28,633 bases of DNA from Pseudomonadota bacterium. Lineage in GTDB: Bacteria; Pseudomonadota; Gammaproteobacteria; Burkholderiales; Ferrovaceae. The position numbers and the translations under genes were made by a program. Shown here piece by piece: positions 1 through 8,485 of this stretch (positions within the stretch are counted from its first letter, which is position 1; each line of letters opens with the position of its first letter). Under the pieces are notes generated by a model. The model was given only the letters and a program-made list of their open reading frames with translations, was not told the origin of the DNA and did not search any database. The stretch is taken from contig JAJZEH010000096.1 of NCBI GenBank assembly GCA_021805725.1, forward strand, positions 1 to 28,633. Direction: 5' to 3'.

Positions 1-1334
1 ATTGGTCCGCGGCCAGGAGGCGGAAAGGCCAGACCGACCGCAGACTCGGCGAGGCCGTAGACCGGGGTGAGAGCCTCCGGACGAAAGCCATAGCGGCCAA
101 AGCGCTGCTGAAAACGGTAAACGGTGTCTGGGCTGACGGGTTCTGCGCCATTGAAGGCCATGCGCCAACTGCTCAGATCCAAACCCTCGATGGCACGGTC
201 GTCGATCTTGTGCAGACATAACTCATAGGCGAAGTTGGGCGCCGCCGACAAGGTGCCGCGGTGATGATGGATGGCCCACAGCCATCGCTCGGGTCGGACC
301 AGAAAGGTGAGCGGCGACATGACGACGAGAGGAATGGCATGGTACAGACTGCCCAGCCAGGCGCCGATCAGGCCCATGTCGTGATAGAGCGGCAGCCAGC
401 TCACGAACACGTCCGAGGCATCTGCCCGTGCCGCCTGTCCCATCGCCCGGATGTTGGCAAGCAGGTTGGCATGGGTCAATACCACTCCCTTGGGATTGCC
501 GGTGCTGCCGGAAGTGTACTGCAACATGGCAATCTCTTCAGCCCTGCTGACGTGGCGGGCAAGCCCTGCCCCTGGCGTGGAAAGTTCCTGTACCGTCGCA
601 ACGGTGCGCAGGCTTGCGACAAGAGACTTGAGCAGTTGCGCCAGCGGCCTTGCTTCCGGTACGGTAATCAGCAGAGTGGCTGCGGCATTGTTCAGGATAC
701 CCGCATGACGGCGCAGATGATCCCCGATCTGCGACAGACGCGCGGGCGGATAGATGGGCACAGGGATGCCGCCAGCCAGCAGCACACCATAAAAACTGTA
801 AAAATAGTCGCGACTGGTCGGGAGCATGATCGCCACGGTCTGGCCCGGCTGCAGATCATGGCGTTGCAACCCTGCAGCCAGCGCCTCCGCCCCTTGGCAC
901 AAGGTCTGATAACTGAGTATTTCTTCTCCCGCCTCTTCAGAGAGGACGATGTGCGTGCGCCCGCCATGGGCGGACACGTGCCAGTCAAGCATTTCCAGCA
1001 GGGTGGTGGCGTGACCGGGAATGTCCGTTACCTCCCCGGCGGCGATCTCCCTGATGTCCGCTGCCGCAAACGGCTGCGGTGCGGCACCGGCGGACGACAG
1101 GGCCCGCAACAAATCGCGTGGCGTCTCGATCGTCACCAACGTCCGCTCCGGCAGACTCACATCAAAGAAGCGCTCACAGCGCAGTACCAACTCCACTCGT
1201 GCCAAACTGTCGAAGCCGATGTCACGGTCCAGCGCACTGTCGAGAGTCACCACCGTCCTTATGCCGGGACGCAATTCGGCAACGAGGGTCCCTGCAATAT
1301 CGAGCAATGCCTTGGCCTGATCATCCGCGCTCAT
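1..1334 (-). CDS. ACP-fused fatty-acyl-AMP ligase-like enzyme (partial, runs off left edge)
   Basis: The reading frame starts at the ATG at 1334 and stays open for 444 codons to the window edge, so the C-terminal part is missing. Residues about 1-85 form an acyl carrier domain with the phosphopantetheine site GFDSLARVEL (Ser43). From about residue 110 an adenylate-forming enzyme follows, with the P-loop-like motif YTSGSTGNPKGV at 273-284, YHDMGLIG at 317-324 and YGLAESAV at 426-433. The last two resemble fatty-acyl-AMP ligases (FAALs) rather than acyl-CoA synthetases. Such enzymes activate a carboxylic acid as an acyl-AMP and load it on a carrier protein; here the carrier is fused in front. 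The gene lies 106 bp after the ferredoxin-fused oxidoreductase on the same strand and may share its transcript. The substrate cannot be read from the sequence. A first gene of a lipid or polyketide-like pathway to the left is plausible. Confidence 0.85.
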   Translation of the reverse strand, partial: MSADDQAKALLDIAGTLVAELRPGIRTVVTLDSALDRDIGFDSLARVELVLRCERFFDVSLPERTLVTIETPRDLLRALSSAGAAPQPFAAADIREIAAGEVTDIPGHATTLLEMLDWHVSAHGGRTHIVLSEEAGEEILSYQTLCQGAEALAAGLQRHDLQPGQTVAIMLPTSRDYFYSFYGVLLAGGIPVPIYPPARLSQIGDHLRRHAGILNNAAATLLITVPEARPLAQLLKSLVASLRTVATVQELSTPGAGLARHVSRAEEIAMLQYTSGSTGNPKGVVLTHANLLANIRAMGQAARADASDVFVSWLPLYHDMGLIGAWLGSLYHAIPLVVMSPLTFLVRPERWLWAIHHHRGTLSAAPNFAYELCLHKIDDRAIEGLDLSSWRMAFNGAEPVSPDTVYRFQQRFGRYGFRPEALTPVYGLAESAVGLAFPPPGRGP

Positions 1335-1440
1335 ATGACCCCGAATATCCAATCTCACCCGCCCCCTCTCCCAAGCGACGCTCCCACGCAGCCCTCACCC
1401 ATCCTGTTACCGAAAATCAGAATCGGTCCGAAGAGGGTCG

Positions 1441-3069
1441 TCAGGCATCCTCTGGAACCATCTTGATTGCCCCGCATGGACATTCGGCAACGCAGATGCC
1501 GCAACCCTTGCAATAGTCGTAGTTGATCCGGAAACGCTTGCCGTGGCCAAGTTTGATCACCGAGTTGTCGGGACATACGCCATAGCAGTTATCGCACTCG
1601 AAACAGTTGCCACAGGACAGGCAGCGACGCGCCTCGAACAGAGCATTATTCTCGTCCAGGCCGCCCTGAACTTCCTCAAAACCGGACTGGCGGCGTATTG
1701 CATCCAGCACCGGACGCATGATTTTTGGGGCATCGGAGTAATACCATGGATTGAGCATATCGAAAGTAACCGGTTCATGTTTGGCGGCGGGCACATAACT
1801 CCTGTGGCGCAACCAGGCATCGATGTGACGCGCGGCTTTTTTGCCATGCCCGACTCCCATTGTCACGGTACGCTCCGATGGCACCATGTCGCCTCCGGCG
1901 AAAATACCCGGATGCCCGGTCATCATGTTGCCGTCGATCTGCACCATGCCATCCTTGATCTCGAGGCCTGCCACGTTTTGCAGTAGAGACAGATCGACAT
2001 CCTGCCCGAGCGCCAGCACCAGCGAATCCGCCGCCATGGTTTCGAATTCTCCCGTGGGCTGCGGATAGCCTTTTTCGTCCAGCGCCATTTTCTCGATGGT
2101 GAGGTCATGCTCGCCGGCATGGATGATCGTGGACAGCCATTTGATCATCACCCCTTCCTGCAGCGCTTCTTCCACCTCGGTATTATGTGCCGGCATCTTC
2201 TCTCGCGTGCGACGATAGACGATGATGGTTTCAGTCGCTCCCAGCCGCCTGGCGGTACGCGCCACATCGAGCGCGGTATTGCCCCCACCATAAACCACCA
2301 CACGGCGGCCCAGCAGCGGCCTCTCCTCACCCTCCATGCTGCGCAACACGGAAACCGCGTCCATGATGCGTGCCGCGTCGCCTGCCGGAATGAAGGCGCG
2401 CTTGCCAATGTGCGCCCCGACGGCGAGAAATGCCGCATCAAAATTACCGCTGTGCATGCTGTCCTCGATGTTCGTCACTCTGGTATCGAGTTTGAGCGTC
2501 ACGCCGAAATCGAGTATACGCGCCACTTCGGCATCCAGCACTTGGCGAGGCAGACGATATTTGGGAATGCCAAAACGCATCATGCCGCCGGACAGCGGAC
2601 CGGCCTCGTGAATTTCCACGCGGTGTCCGAGACGCGCAAGATGGTAGGCGGCGGACAATCCGGATGGACCGGCACCGACCACCAGCACTTTCTTGCCGGA
2701 TGTTGCGGCGGGCTTATCGAATTTCCAGCCGTGTCTGATCGCCTCATCGCCGAGAAATCGTTCGACCGAATTGATGCCGACCGCACTGTCCAGATGGCCT
2801 CGATTGCAGACATCTTCGCAAGGGTGATAGCAGACCCGCCCCATGATCGCAGGCAGCGGATTGTCCAGGGTCAGCACACGCCAGGCTTGTTCGTAATCTC
2901 CCGATTCGGCATGGAACAACCAGCCCTGGATATTTTCTCCCGCAGGACAGCCTGCATTGCACGGCGGCAACCTGTCCAGATAAACCGGTTTCATGGTACG
3001 CCATGATCCGGTGTGATTGGCCAGCGAGGAGCCGGGATCCAGCGTGATGGCAAATGGTTTGTCCCTCAT
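1441..3069 (-). CDS. GltD-like FAD/NADPH oxidoreductase fused to a 2[4Fe-4S] ferredoxin (probable POR delta partner)
   Basis: A 542-residue cytosolic flavoprotein. The N-terminal Fe-S domain has Cys37, Cys41, Cys80, Cys84 and Cys88. The FAD-binding motif VVGAGPSGLSAAYHLARLG starts near residue 130, and an NADPH-binding motif GGGNTALDVARTARRLGA lies in the middle. This is the layout of the glutamate synthase small chain and the NfnB family. The C-terminal 60 residues are a bacterial ferredoxin with two CxxCxxCxxxCP clusters (Cys489-499 and Cys520-530), plus an extra CLSC pair just before (Cys483, Cys486). The ATG overlaps the TGA of the beta-subunit gene by 4 bp and has a clear AGGAGA ribosome site, so the two are translationally coupled. 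The ferredoxin part probably replaces the PorD subunit and the flavin part would pass electrons between ferredoxin and NADP(H); that role is inferred. No glutamate synthase large subunit is nearby, which argues against GltD itself. Confidence 0.88.
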   Translation of the reverse strand: MRDKPFAITLDPGSSLANHTGSWRTMKPVYLDRLPPCNAGCPAGENIQGWLFHAESGDYEQAWRVLTLDNPLPAIMGRVCYHPCEDVCNRGHLDSAVGINSVERFLGDEAIRHGWKFDKPAATSGKKVLVVGAGPSGLSAAYHLARLGHRVEIHEAGPLSGGMMRFGIPKYRLPRQVLDAEVARILDFGVTLKLDTRVTNIEDSMHSGNFDAAFLAVGAHIGKRAFIPAGDAARIMDAVSVLRSMEGEERPLLGRRVVVYGGGNTALDVARTARRLGATETIIVYRRTREKMPAHNTEVEEALQEGVMIKWLSTIIHAGEHDLTIEKMALDEKGYPQPTGEFETMAADSLVLALGQDVDLSLLQNVAGLEIKDGMVQIDGNMMTGHPGIFAGGDMVPSERTVTMGVGHGKKAARHIDAWLRHRSYVPAAKHEPVTFDMLNPWYYSDAPKIMRPVLDAIRRQSGFEEVQGGLDENNALFEARRCLSCGNCFECDNCYGVCPDNSVIKLGHGKRFRINYDYCKGCGICVAECPCGAIKMVPEDA

Positions 3070-4070
3070 GGTGTCTCCTGTTGCTTCACCAACCCGTACT
3101 TGCGGATATTGCGATCGGCACGCGCCTGTATGCGCGCGATGACCTCCAGTTCAGGTTTGGCGCCGAACAAATGGGCAAAGCGTTTTTGTGGTTTCAGATA
3201 TTCCTCGACAGGCAGTTGCTTGCGTATCGGCAATGCGCTGACTTGCAAGCCATGCTCCGCCTCGAATATCGGGAACAAGCCGGTTTCATGCGCCAGCCGC
3301 GCGATACGGATGGTATCGTGCGAAGCCGTTCCCCAACCCAGCGGGCACGGTACGAAGATATGGATGTAGCGCGCACCGCGAAATTCCATCGCGCGCTTCA
3401 CTTTGGCTTCGAGGTCGTGCAAATCGGCCACGGTGGCCGTCGCAACATAGGGGATCTCGTGGGCCATCGCGATCGCAGGAACGAATTTTCCCTGCCCGAA
3501 GAGATTGCCGGGATTCGGACCTACCGGCATCGTGGTTGCCGTTCGTGCTGCGGGAGGCGTGGCTGACGAGCGTTGCACGCCGGTATTCATGTACGCCTCA
3601 TTGTCGTAACAGATGTACAACACATCATCGTTGCGCTCGAACATGCCGGACAGGCAGCCGAGTCCGATGTCGGTGGTGCCACCGTCGCCGCCCTGCGCGA
3701 TCACCCGGATTTCGTTGCGCCCTTTGACCTTCAACGCCGCCGCAATGCCGGTCGCCACCGCTGCGGCATTTCCAAACAGGGAATGCATCCACGGCAACTG
3801 CCATGACGTTTCGGGATAGGGCGTGGTAAACACTTCCAGGCAACCCGTGGCATTTGCCGCGATCAATTGTGACTTGGTCGCTTCCATCGCCGCATCCAGC
3901 GCATAGCGCGCGCCCAAAGCCTCCCCGCATCCCTGGCAGGCGCGATGTCCCGAGTTGATGGCATTGCTGCGATCCCGATGCGACTGGACGCTGCGGTCTT
4001 CAGGTTTCAGCAAGCGGTTGCCGACAGTGAAAGTGCCGGTCTGGTAAAACTTGACAGGTTGGAATGGCAT
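3066..4070 (-). CDS. porB: 2-oxoacid (pyruvate):ferredoxin oxidoreductase, beta subunit
   Basis: A 334-residue thiamine diphosphate-binding subunit. The family's cluster cysteines appear as HRACQGCGEA near residue 45. The TPP/Mg site appears as GGDGGTTDIGLGCLSG followed by CYDNEAYMNTGVQRS. A further cysteine sits in the C-terminal part (FVPCPLGW). Together with the alpha and gamma genes just upstream it forms the enzyme that interconverts pyruvate plus CoA with acetyl-CoA, CO2 and reduced ferredoxin. The start at 4070 is backed by AAGGAGA six bases upstream, and the gene begins 9 bp after the alpha-subunit stop. Substrate choice (pyruvate rather than 2-oxoglutarate) is inferred from the PEP synthase and phosphotransacetylase genes in the same block. 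Confidence 0.93.
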   Translation of the reverse strand: MPFQPVKFYQTGTFTVGNRLLKPEDRSVQSHRDRSNAINSGHRACQGCGEALGARYALDAAMEATKSQLIAANATGCLEVFTTPYPETSWQLPWMHSLFGNAAAVATGIAAALKVKGRNEIRVIAQGGDGGTTDIGLGCLSGMFERNDDVLYICYDNEAYMNTGVQRSSATPPAARTATTMPVGPNPGNLFGQGKFVPAIAMAHEIPYVATATVADLHDLEAKVKRAMEFRGARYIHIFVPCPLGWGTASHDTIRIARLAHETGLFPIFEAEHGLQVSALPIRKQLPVEEYLKPQKRFAHLFGAKPELEVIARIQARADRNIRKYGLVKQQETP

Positions 4071-4079
4071 GCTGTCTCC

Positions 4080-5333
4080 TTATGCAATTTTGGAGGCGAC
4101 GGTACCGATATCGCGCAGAATGTTTTCCGCCACAGGCCCGGAGCGGCGTACGCTGCGTTCCCGCGCCAACTGCTTGTTGACCACATTCCAGTCCAGATCC
4201 AGAAAGGTCAGCGGTTCCAGCAAGCCCTGTTCGGCTTTCCGGAACAATTGGTGCAGGGACTTGCGCGTGATCGCGCGACCTCCCAGCCCGGCCACCACAG
4301 TGTAGCCTGGCATGTGCAACCCGGACATGGCCATGCGCACATCGTTGGAAAGTATTCCGCCGATGCCCACCGCCAGACTCTTTTCCAGGACCACCACGCG
4401 CCTGGCCTTGTGCAACGCAGCGCGCACCAGGTGCAGTGGGAAGGGGCGGAAACTGGTGATGCCCAGCACGCCGATCCGGTGACCGTCATCACGCATCTCG
4501 TCGACGGTGTCCTTGATGGTACCCAGCACCGAGCCCATGGACACCACGATGGTCTCGGCGTCCTCGGTGCGATAGGTATGGATCAGGCCACCCGTATCGC
4601 GCCCAAACACCTGCTTGAATTCAGCCGCCAGTTGCGGGATACGCTCCAGGGCCTGCATATGCCTGGCGTGGGCCAGATAGCGCACTTCCATGAAGGCTTC
4701 CGGCCCAACCATCGCGCCGATGGAGACCGGTTCTCGAGGATCCAGCAATTGGCGCGGTTCGTAAGGCGGTAAATAGGCATCAACCTGCTGCTGGCTCGGC
4801 AGGTCTACCTGCTCGTGGGCATGGGTGAGTACAAAACCGTCCATGCACACCATTACGGGCAGTGATAATTCCTCAGCCAGTCTGAAGGCTTGAATATGCA
4901 GATCCAGTGCCTCCTGATTGGTCTCTGCGAACAACTGCATCCAACCGGAATCGCGTTGCGACATGGCATCGGAATAGTCGTTCCAGATATTGATCGGTGC
5001 GCCGATGGCACGGTTTGCCACCGTCATCACGATGGGCAGACCGAGGCCGGACGCGTTGTAGACCGCCTCCGACATGAATAACAGGCCCTGACTGGCGGTC
5101 GCCGTATAAGCGCGTGCGCCAGTGGCGGATGCGCCGATCGAAACCGACATCGCGGCGAATTCGCTTTCCACATTGATGAACTCGCACCCGGTCAGTTTCC
5201 CGCTCTTCACCATTTCCCCAAGCGCCTCGACGATGTGTGTCTGGGGTGTGATGGGATAGGCGCAGACCACCTCGGGACGGCACAGCGCAATGGTTTCAGC
5301 TACGGCACGAGAGCCTTCGATTTGCTTAAGCAT
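4080..5333 (-). CDS. porA: 2-oxoacid (pyruvate):ferredoxin oxidoreductase, alpha subunit
   Basis: The 417-residue alpha subunit starts MLKQIEGSRAVAE at the ATG at 5333. An upstream in-frame start at 5408 would lie deep inside the gamma gene and adds 25 residues unlike the family, so I reject it. The YPITPQT motif (about residues 26-32), which belongs to the pyrimidine/TPP-binding domain, and the NVESEFAAMSVSIGAS stretch are both typical. A C-terminal domain follows with GITSFRPFP and VVLEKSLAVG, as in PorA domain II/III. The ATG overlaps the gamma-subunit stop by 8 bp, and the beta subunit follows after 9 bp. It acts with beta and gamma in the cytosol to couple pyruvate cleavage or synthesis to ferredoxin. 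Confidence 0.93.
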   Translation of the reverse strand: MLKQIEGSRAVAETIALCRPEVVCAYPITPQTHIVEALGEMVKSGKLTGCEFINVESEFAAMSVSIGASATGARAYTATASQGLLFMSEAVYNASGLGLPIVMTVANRAIGAPINIWNDYSDAMSQRDSGWMQLFAETNQEALDLHIQAFRLAEELSLPVMVCMDGFVLTHAHEQVDLPSQQQVDAYLPPYEPRQLLDPREPVSIGAMVGPEAFMEVRYLAHARHMQALERIPQLAAEFKQVFGRDTGGLIHTYRTEDAETIVVSMGSVLGTIKDTVDEMRDDGHRIGVLGITSFRPFPLHLVRAALHKARRVVVLEKSLAVGIGGILSNDVRMAMSGLHMPGYTVVAGLGGRAITRKSLHQLFRKAEQGLLEPLTFLDLDWNVVNKQLARERSVRRSGPVAENILRDIGTVASKIA

Positions 5334-5910
5334 CCAGGGTAACCTCCAGGGCACGGGCTTTGATCCGGTTGTAGGCTTCAGTGGCTGCGGCGATATTGCC
5401 ATCCGCAACCTTGCCGGAAAATTTTTCGGAAATAGCCTTGATCACCGACTCCAGGCGTACCAGCCCGGAGAGGGCAGCAAAACCGGCAATCAAAGGCACA
5501 TTGGGTATCGGACGACCGATATGTTCAAGAGCGATTTCAGTGGCTGATAAAGTGCGTAGCCGTTCGGGTAAACTGTCGGCGGCCAGTTCGCCCAACCCCA
5601 ACGCTTCGAAACTGCGCCCGGTGTTGAGCAGGATGTAGCCATCCTTCTTCAGCCCGTCAAACACATCGACCTGATGCAGCAGCGTGGTATCCTGGATGAT
5701 GAGGGCATCCGGTTCCATGACCGGTTCGCGCAGGCGAATTTCCCGGTCCGAGATGCGGCAAAACGACACCACCGGCGCGCCCATGCGCTCCGAACCGAAA
5801 CTGGGGAAGGCTTGGGCATTGCGTCCTTCGGCAAAGGCCGCAGCCGAGAATATCTCTGCCGCCGTCACGACGCCCTGGCCCCCTCGACCATGTATGCGCA
5901 ACTCAAACAT
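5326..5910 (-). CDS. porG: 2-oxoacid (pyruvate):ferredoxin oxidoreductase, gamma subunit
   Basis: A 194-residue protein with the gamma-subunit hallmark HGRGGQGVVTAAEIF at its N terminus, followed by AQAFPSFGSERMGAPV. I chose the ATG at 5910, which has AGGGA 9-10 bases upstream; a TTG at 5916 in the same frame is closer to the ribosome site than normal. In the complete enzyme this subunit closes over the alpha/beta pair and takes part in CoA binding. The gene lies 53 bp downstream of the hydrogenase protease gene and overlaps porA by 8 bp, so the por genes follow directly on the hox genes on one strand. Confidence 0.9.
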   Translation of the reverse strand: MFELRIHGRGGQGVVTAAEIFSAAAFAEGRNAQAFPSFGSERMGAPVVSFCRISDREIRLREPVMEPDALIIQDTTLLHQVDVFDGLKKDGYILLNTGRSFEALGLGELAADSLPERLRTLSATEIALEHIGRPIPNVPLIAGFAALSGLVRLESVIKAISEKFSGKVADGNIAAATEAYNRIKARALEVTLDA

Positions 5911-5963
5911 ATCCAATTTCCCTTTTGGCCCAGATGTCCTAACCTTACTCCATTACCCTGCGT

Positions 5964-6431
5964 TTACCAACCATCCCCGTCAGACAGGCAGGTTGATGTC
6001 GCGCATAAGTTGACCAGCAATTTCATTGCCGCGTCCAGATTGGCCGATGCCTTGTCGGTCAATTCTTCGCCCAATTCAAAATCGTAGCCTCGGATGCGCA
6101 GCAAAAATGCGCGCGGTGCCGATTCCTGATACACCTGACGATAGGCGTACAACAGGGCATTCGGGGTCATCGCATGGCTGGTGTAACTGTCATCCTTTAT
6201 CGCGCCGATTTCGGAAAACTCGAATGGCTCGGTACAGGAAGTGTCGGCATCGATGAACAATACCCGCCTGCACTCGTCCAGGTCGGTGACGTGCTCGACA
6301 TGCAATTGCATGTCGTTCTGGCACTCGACCCCGGCAAGCTGCAATCGCGCCATGCGTTCGATCAACGCAGGACCAAGTGCGTCATCTCCGCGCCCAGGAT
6401 TGCCATATCCGAAAATCAGCAGGTTGGCCAT
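5964..6431 (-). CDS. hoxW: hydrogenase maturation endopeptidase, HoxW type
   Basis: A 155-residue protease of the HycI/HoxW family, which removes the C-terminal tail of the hydrogenase large subunit after nickel is inserted. The N terminus reads LLIFGYGNPGRGDDALGP, with the conserved Asn and double Asp of the family. FIDADTS near residue 60 and SHAMTP near residue 88 supply the other conserved acidic residue and the histidine region. It starts 5 bp after the hoxH stop and lies directly downstream of its presumed substrate, as hoxW does in Ralstonia. No strong ribosome site is visible, so it may rely on coupling to hoxH. Confidence 0.88.
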   Translation of the reverse strand: MANLLIFGYGNPGRGDDALGPALIERMARLQLAGVECQNDMQLHVEHVTDLDECRRVLFIDADTSCTEPFEFSEIGAIKDDSYTSHAMTPNALLYAYRQVYQESAPRAFLLRIRGYDFELGEELTDKASANLDAAMKLLVNLCATSTCLSDGDGW

Positions 6432-6436
6432 GGCGT

Positions 6437-7936
6437 TCAGACTATTCTTTCGATCAGGCCATTGCCGCCCTTGGTCAACCGGTCCAATAACACACCGTCC
6501 GGGTCGACCAGTTCAACCTGCAATGGCATCTTGCCCAGCGCGTGCGTGGCGCAGGACAAACAGGGGTCATAGGCGCGTATGGCGACTTCCAGATGGTTCA
6601 ACAAACCTTCGGTGATCTCGTGACCGTCGAGATATTCATGGGCCACCAAACGCACTGATTCGTTCATCGCCTGATTGTTGCTTGTGGTCGAAACGATCAG
6701 GTTGGCCTTCTCCACCAAGCCTTGTTCGTCAATCTGATAGTGATGGAACAGCGTGCCGCGCGGCGCCTCGATGACGCCGATACCGACGCTGCGCATTTCG
6801 CCCGCCTCCGCCCTCAGTTTGATTCCGGTGATTTCCGGATCCCGCAGCAATTGGTTGATGGATTCGGCGCAATGCAGGGCTTCGATCATGCGCGCCCAGT
6901 GGTAGGCGAGCGTGTCATGCACGAAACCACCCTGACCGAACTCCTTGAAACGCCTGCGCGATGCTTCTGCCAGGGGTGTGGCAATCATGTCGCAGTTGTT
7001 CATCCGGGCCAGCGGACCGACGCGATACCAGCCCTGTTGCTTGCCCAGTTCGACCAGATAGGGAAACTTCATGTAACTCCATGGTCGTACTTCCTCGCGG
7101 ATGATCTGCTGATAACCCCGGTAATCGAACTGATCGAAAATATGCGCGCCGCTTGGCAAACTCGCACGCAGCCCGCCATGGTAGAGTTCCAGTTCTCCGC
7201 CACTGCCGATCATGCTCAGGAAGTTGCTGCGGATGGCGGCGTAACCATGGTGCTCGGGGTGTGCGGTATGTATCTGTTCGTTCAGCCCCACCGCGTCCTG
7301 GCACCATGTCAGAATGTCATCGATACCGGCCAGCAGGGTGTCGCGCTCGGCAACGGTGAGAGGCTTGTTCATGCCCCCCGGCACGGTGGCCGTGCCGTGG
7401 ATGCGCTTGCCGGAAATTGCCGCAATGATCTGCTGTCCGTACTTGCGCAACTTCACGCCCTTCAGCCCGAGTTCCGGATATTTATCCAGCACGCCGACGA
7501 TGTTGCGTTGCGCCGGATTGCTGCCGAACCCGAACAGAAGATCGGGCGATGACAGGTGGAAAAAATGCAGGGCGTGCGATTGCAGAACCTGGCCGAAATG
7601 CAGCAGACGGCGCAATTTCTCGGCCGAGGGCGTGAGTTGCTCGACACCCACCAACTGATCCACCGCCTTGGCTGCAGCCAGTTGATGACTCACCGGACAG
7701 ATTCCGCACAGACGCTGTACAAAGAATGGCACCTCCCAGTAGGGACGCCCCTGAATGAATTTTTCGAAGCCGCGGAATTCAACGATGTGCAGGCGCGCTT
7801 CATGGATGTGGTTCTCTGCATCGAGCATCAGCGTGATCTTGCCGTGCCCCTCAACCCGCGAGATGGGGTCGATGGCGACGCGCCTTAAACCGGGCTGGTG
7901 GTTATTGCCGGATGGAACTGTCGTGTCCTGTTTCAT
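6437..7936 (-). CDS. hoxH: NAD-reducing [NiFe]-hydrogenase large subunit
   Basis: The 499-residue catalytic subunit. The N-terminal motif RVEGHGKI is followed by RLCGICPVSH (Cys77, Cys80), and the C-terminal nickel motif is DPCLSCATH (Cys459, Cys462). These four cysteines hold the NiFe site. About 34 residues follow His465, the tail expected to be cut off by HoxW. The cofactor is made by the Hyp proteins encoded at 14826-21050. The length is close to the family's usual 480-490 residues. It sits 12 bp after hoxY and 5 bp before hoxW. The enzyme is soluble; no Tat or other signal is present on its small-subunit partner. Confidence 0.96.
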   Translation of the reverse strand: MKQDTTVPSGNNHQPGLRRVAIDPISRVEGHGKITLMLDAENHIHEARLHIVEFRGFEKFIQGRPYWEVPFFVQRLCGICPVSHQLAAAKAVDQLVGVEQLTPSAEKLRRLLHFGQVLQSHALHFFHLSSPDLLFGFGSNPAQRNIVGVLDKYPELGLKGVKLRKYGQQIIAAISGKRIHGTATVPGGMNKPLTVAERDTLLAGIDDILTWCQDAVGLNEQIHTAHPEHHGYAAIRSNFLSMIGSGGELELYHGGLRASLPSGAHIFDQFDYRGYQQIIREEVRPWSYMKFPYLVELGKQQGWYRVGPLARMNNCDMIATPLAEASRRRFKEFGQGGFVHDTLAYHWARMIEALHCAESINQLLRDPEITGIKLRAEAGEMRSVGIGVIEAPRGTLFHHYQIDEQGLVEKANLIVSTTSNNQAMNESVRLVAHEYLDGHEITEGLLNHLEVAIRAYDPCLSCATHALGKMPLQVELVDPDGVLLDRLTKGGNGLIERIV

Positions 7937-7948
7937 GGCGGGCCATCT

Positions 7949-8485
7949 TCAGTCGTAATGCAGCAGTTTTTTTGGGAGCACGGGTTCCCGGCCTTCCAGC
8001 AGATCGCCGAGCACGCTCAGAAACCCCTCTGGTGACGGCGGACAACCCGGCAGATAGTAATCCACCCGCACCACTTCATGGATGGGATGCACTTTGTCGA
8101 GCAGCAGTGGCAATTCCGCATCGTCGGGGATCTGCGGATCCTCCACGCCGATCCCGTTCAGATAGGACTCTTCAAGGCATGCACCCAGACCGAAATGATT
8201 ACGCATCGCGGGGATGCCGCCATTGATGGCACAGGCGCCGACTGCGACCAGTACCCGGCAATTGGCGCGAAACTCACGCAGCACATGCACATTGTCCGCG
8301 TTGCACAGTCCTCCCTCCACCAAACCGATGTCGCACGGCCCGCAATGCTTGATATCGTTCAGCGGCGAGCGATCGAACTCGACATGTTCCAGCAATTCCA
8401 CCAGCCGTTCATCCATATCGAGAAAGGACATATGGCAGCCGAAACAACCGGCGAGCGAAGTCGTGGCAATCCTGATCTTAGTCAT
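7949..8485 (-). CDS. hoxY: NAD-reducing [NiFe]-hydrogenase small subunit
   Basis: A 178-residue protein without a signal peptide, as expected for a cytosolic hydrogenase. CFGC (Cys14, Cys17), GACAINGG and PGCPP provide the four cysteines that hold the [4Fe-4S] cluster next to the NiFe site. The protein lacks the long C-terminal domain of membrane-bound uptake hydrogenases, which fits the HoxY/MvhG group. The ATG overlaps the hoxU stop by 8 bp. HoxY passes electrons from HoxH to HoxU and HoxF. Confidence 0.95.
   Translation of the reverse strand: MTKIRIATTSLAGCFGCHMSFLDMDERLVELLEHVEFDRSPLNDIKHCGPCDIGLVEGGLCNADNVHVLREFRANCRVLVAVGACAINGGIPAMRNHFGLGACLEESYLNGIGVEDPQIPDDAELPLLLDKVHPIHEVVRVDYYLPGCPPSPEGFLSVLGDLLEGREPVLPKKLLHYD

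Noticed and set aside
1335..1440. A terminator between the ferredoxin-fused oxidoreductase and the acyl-AMP ligase
   Set aside because: Only a short ACCGA/TCGGT pairing is present, without a T run.
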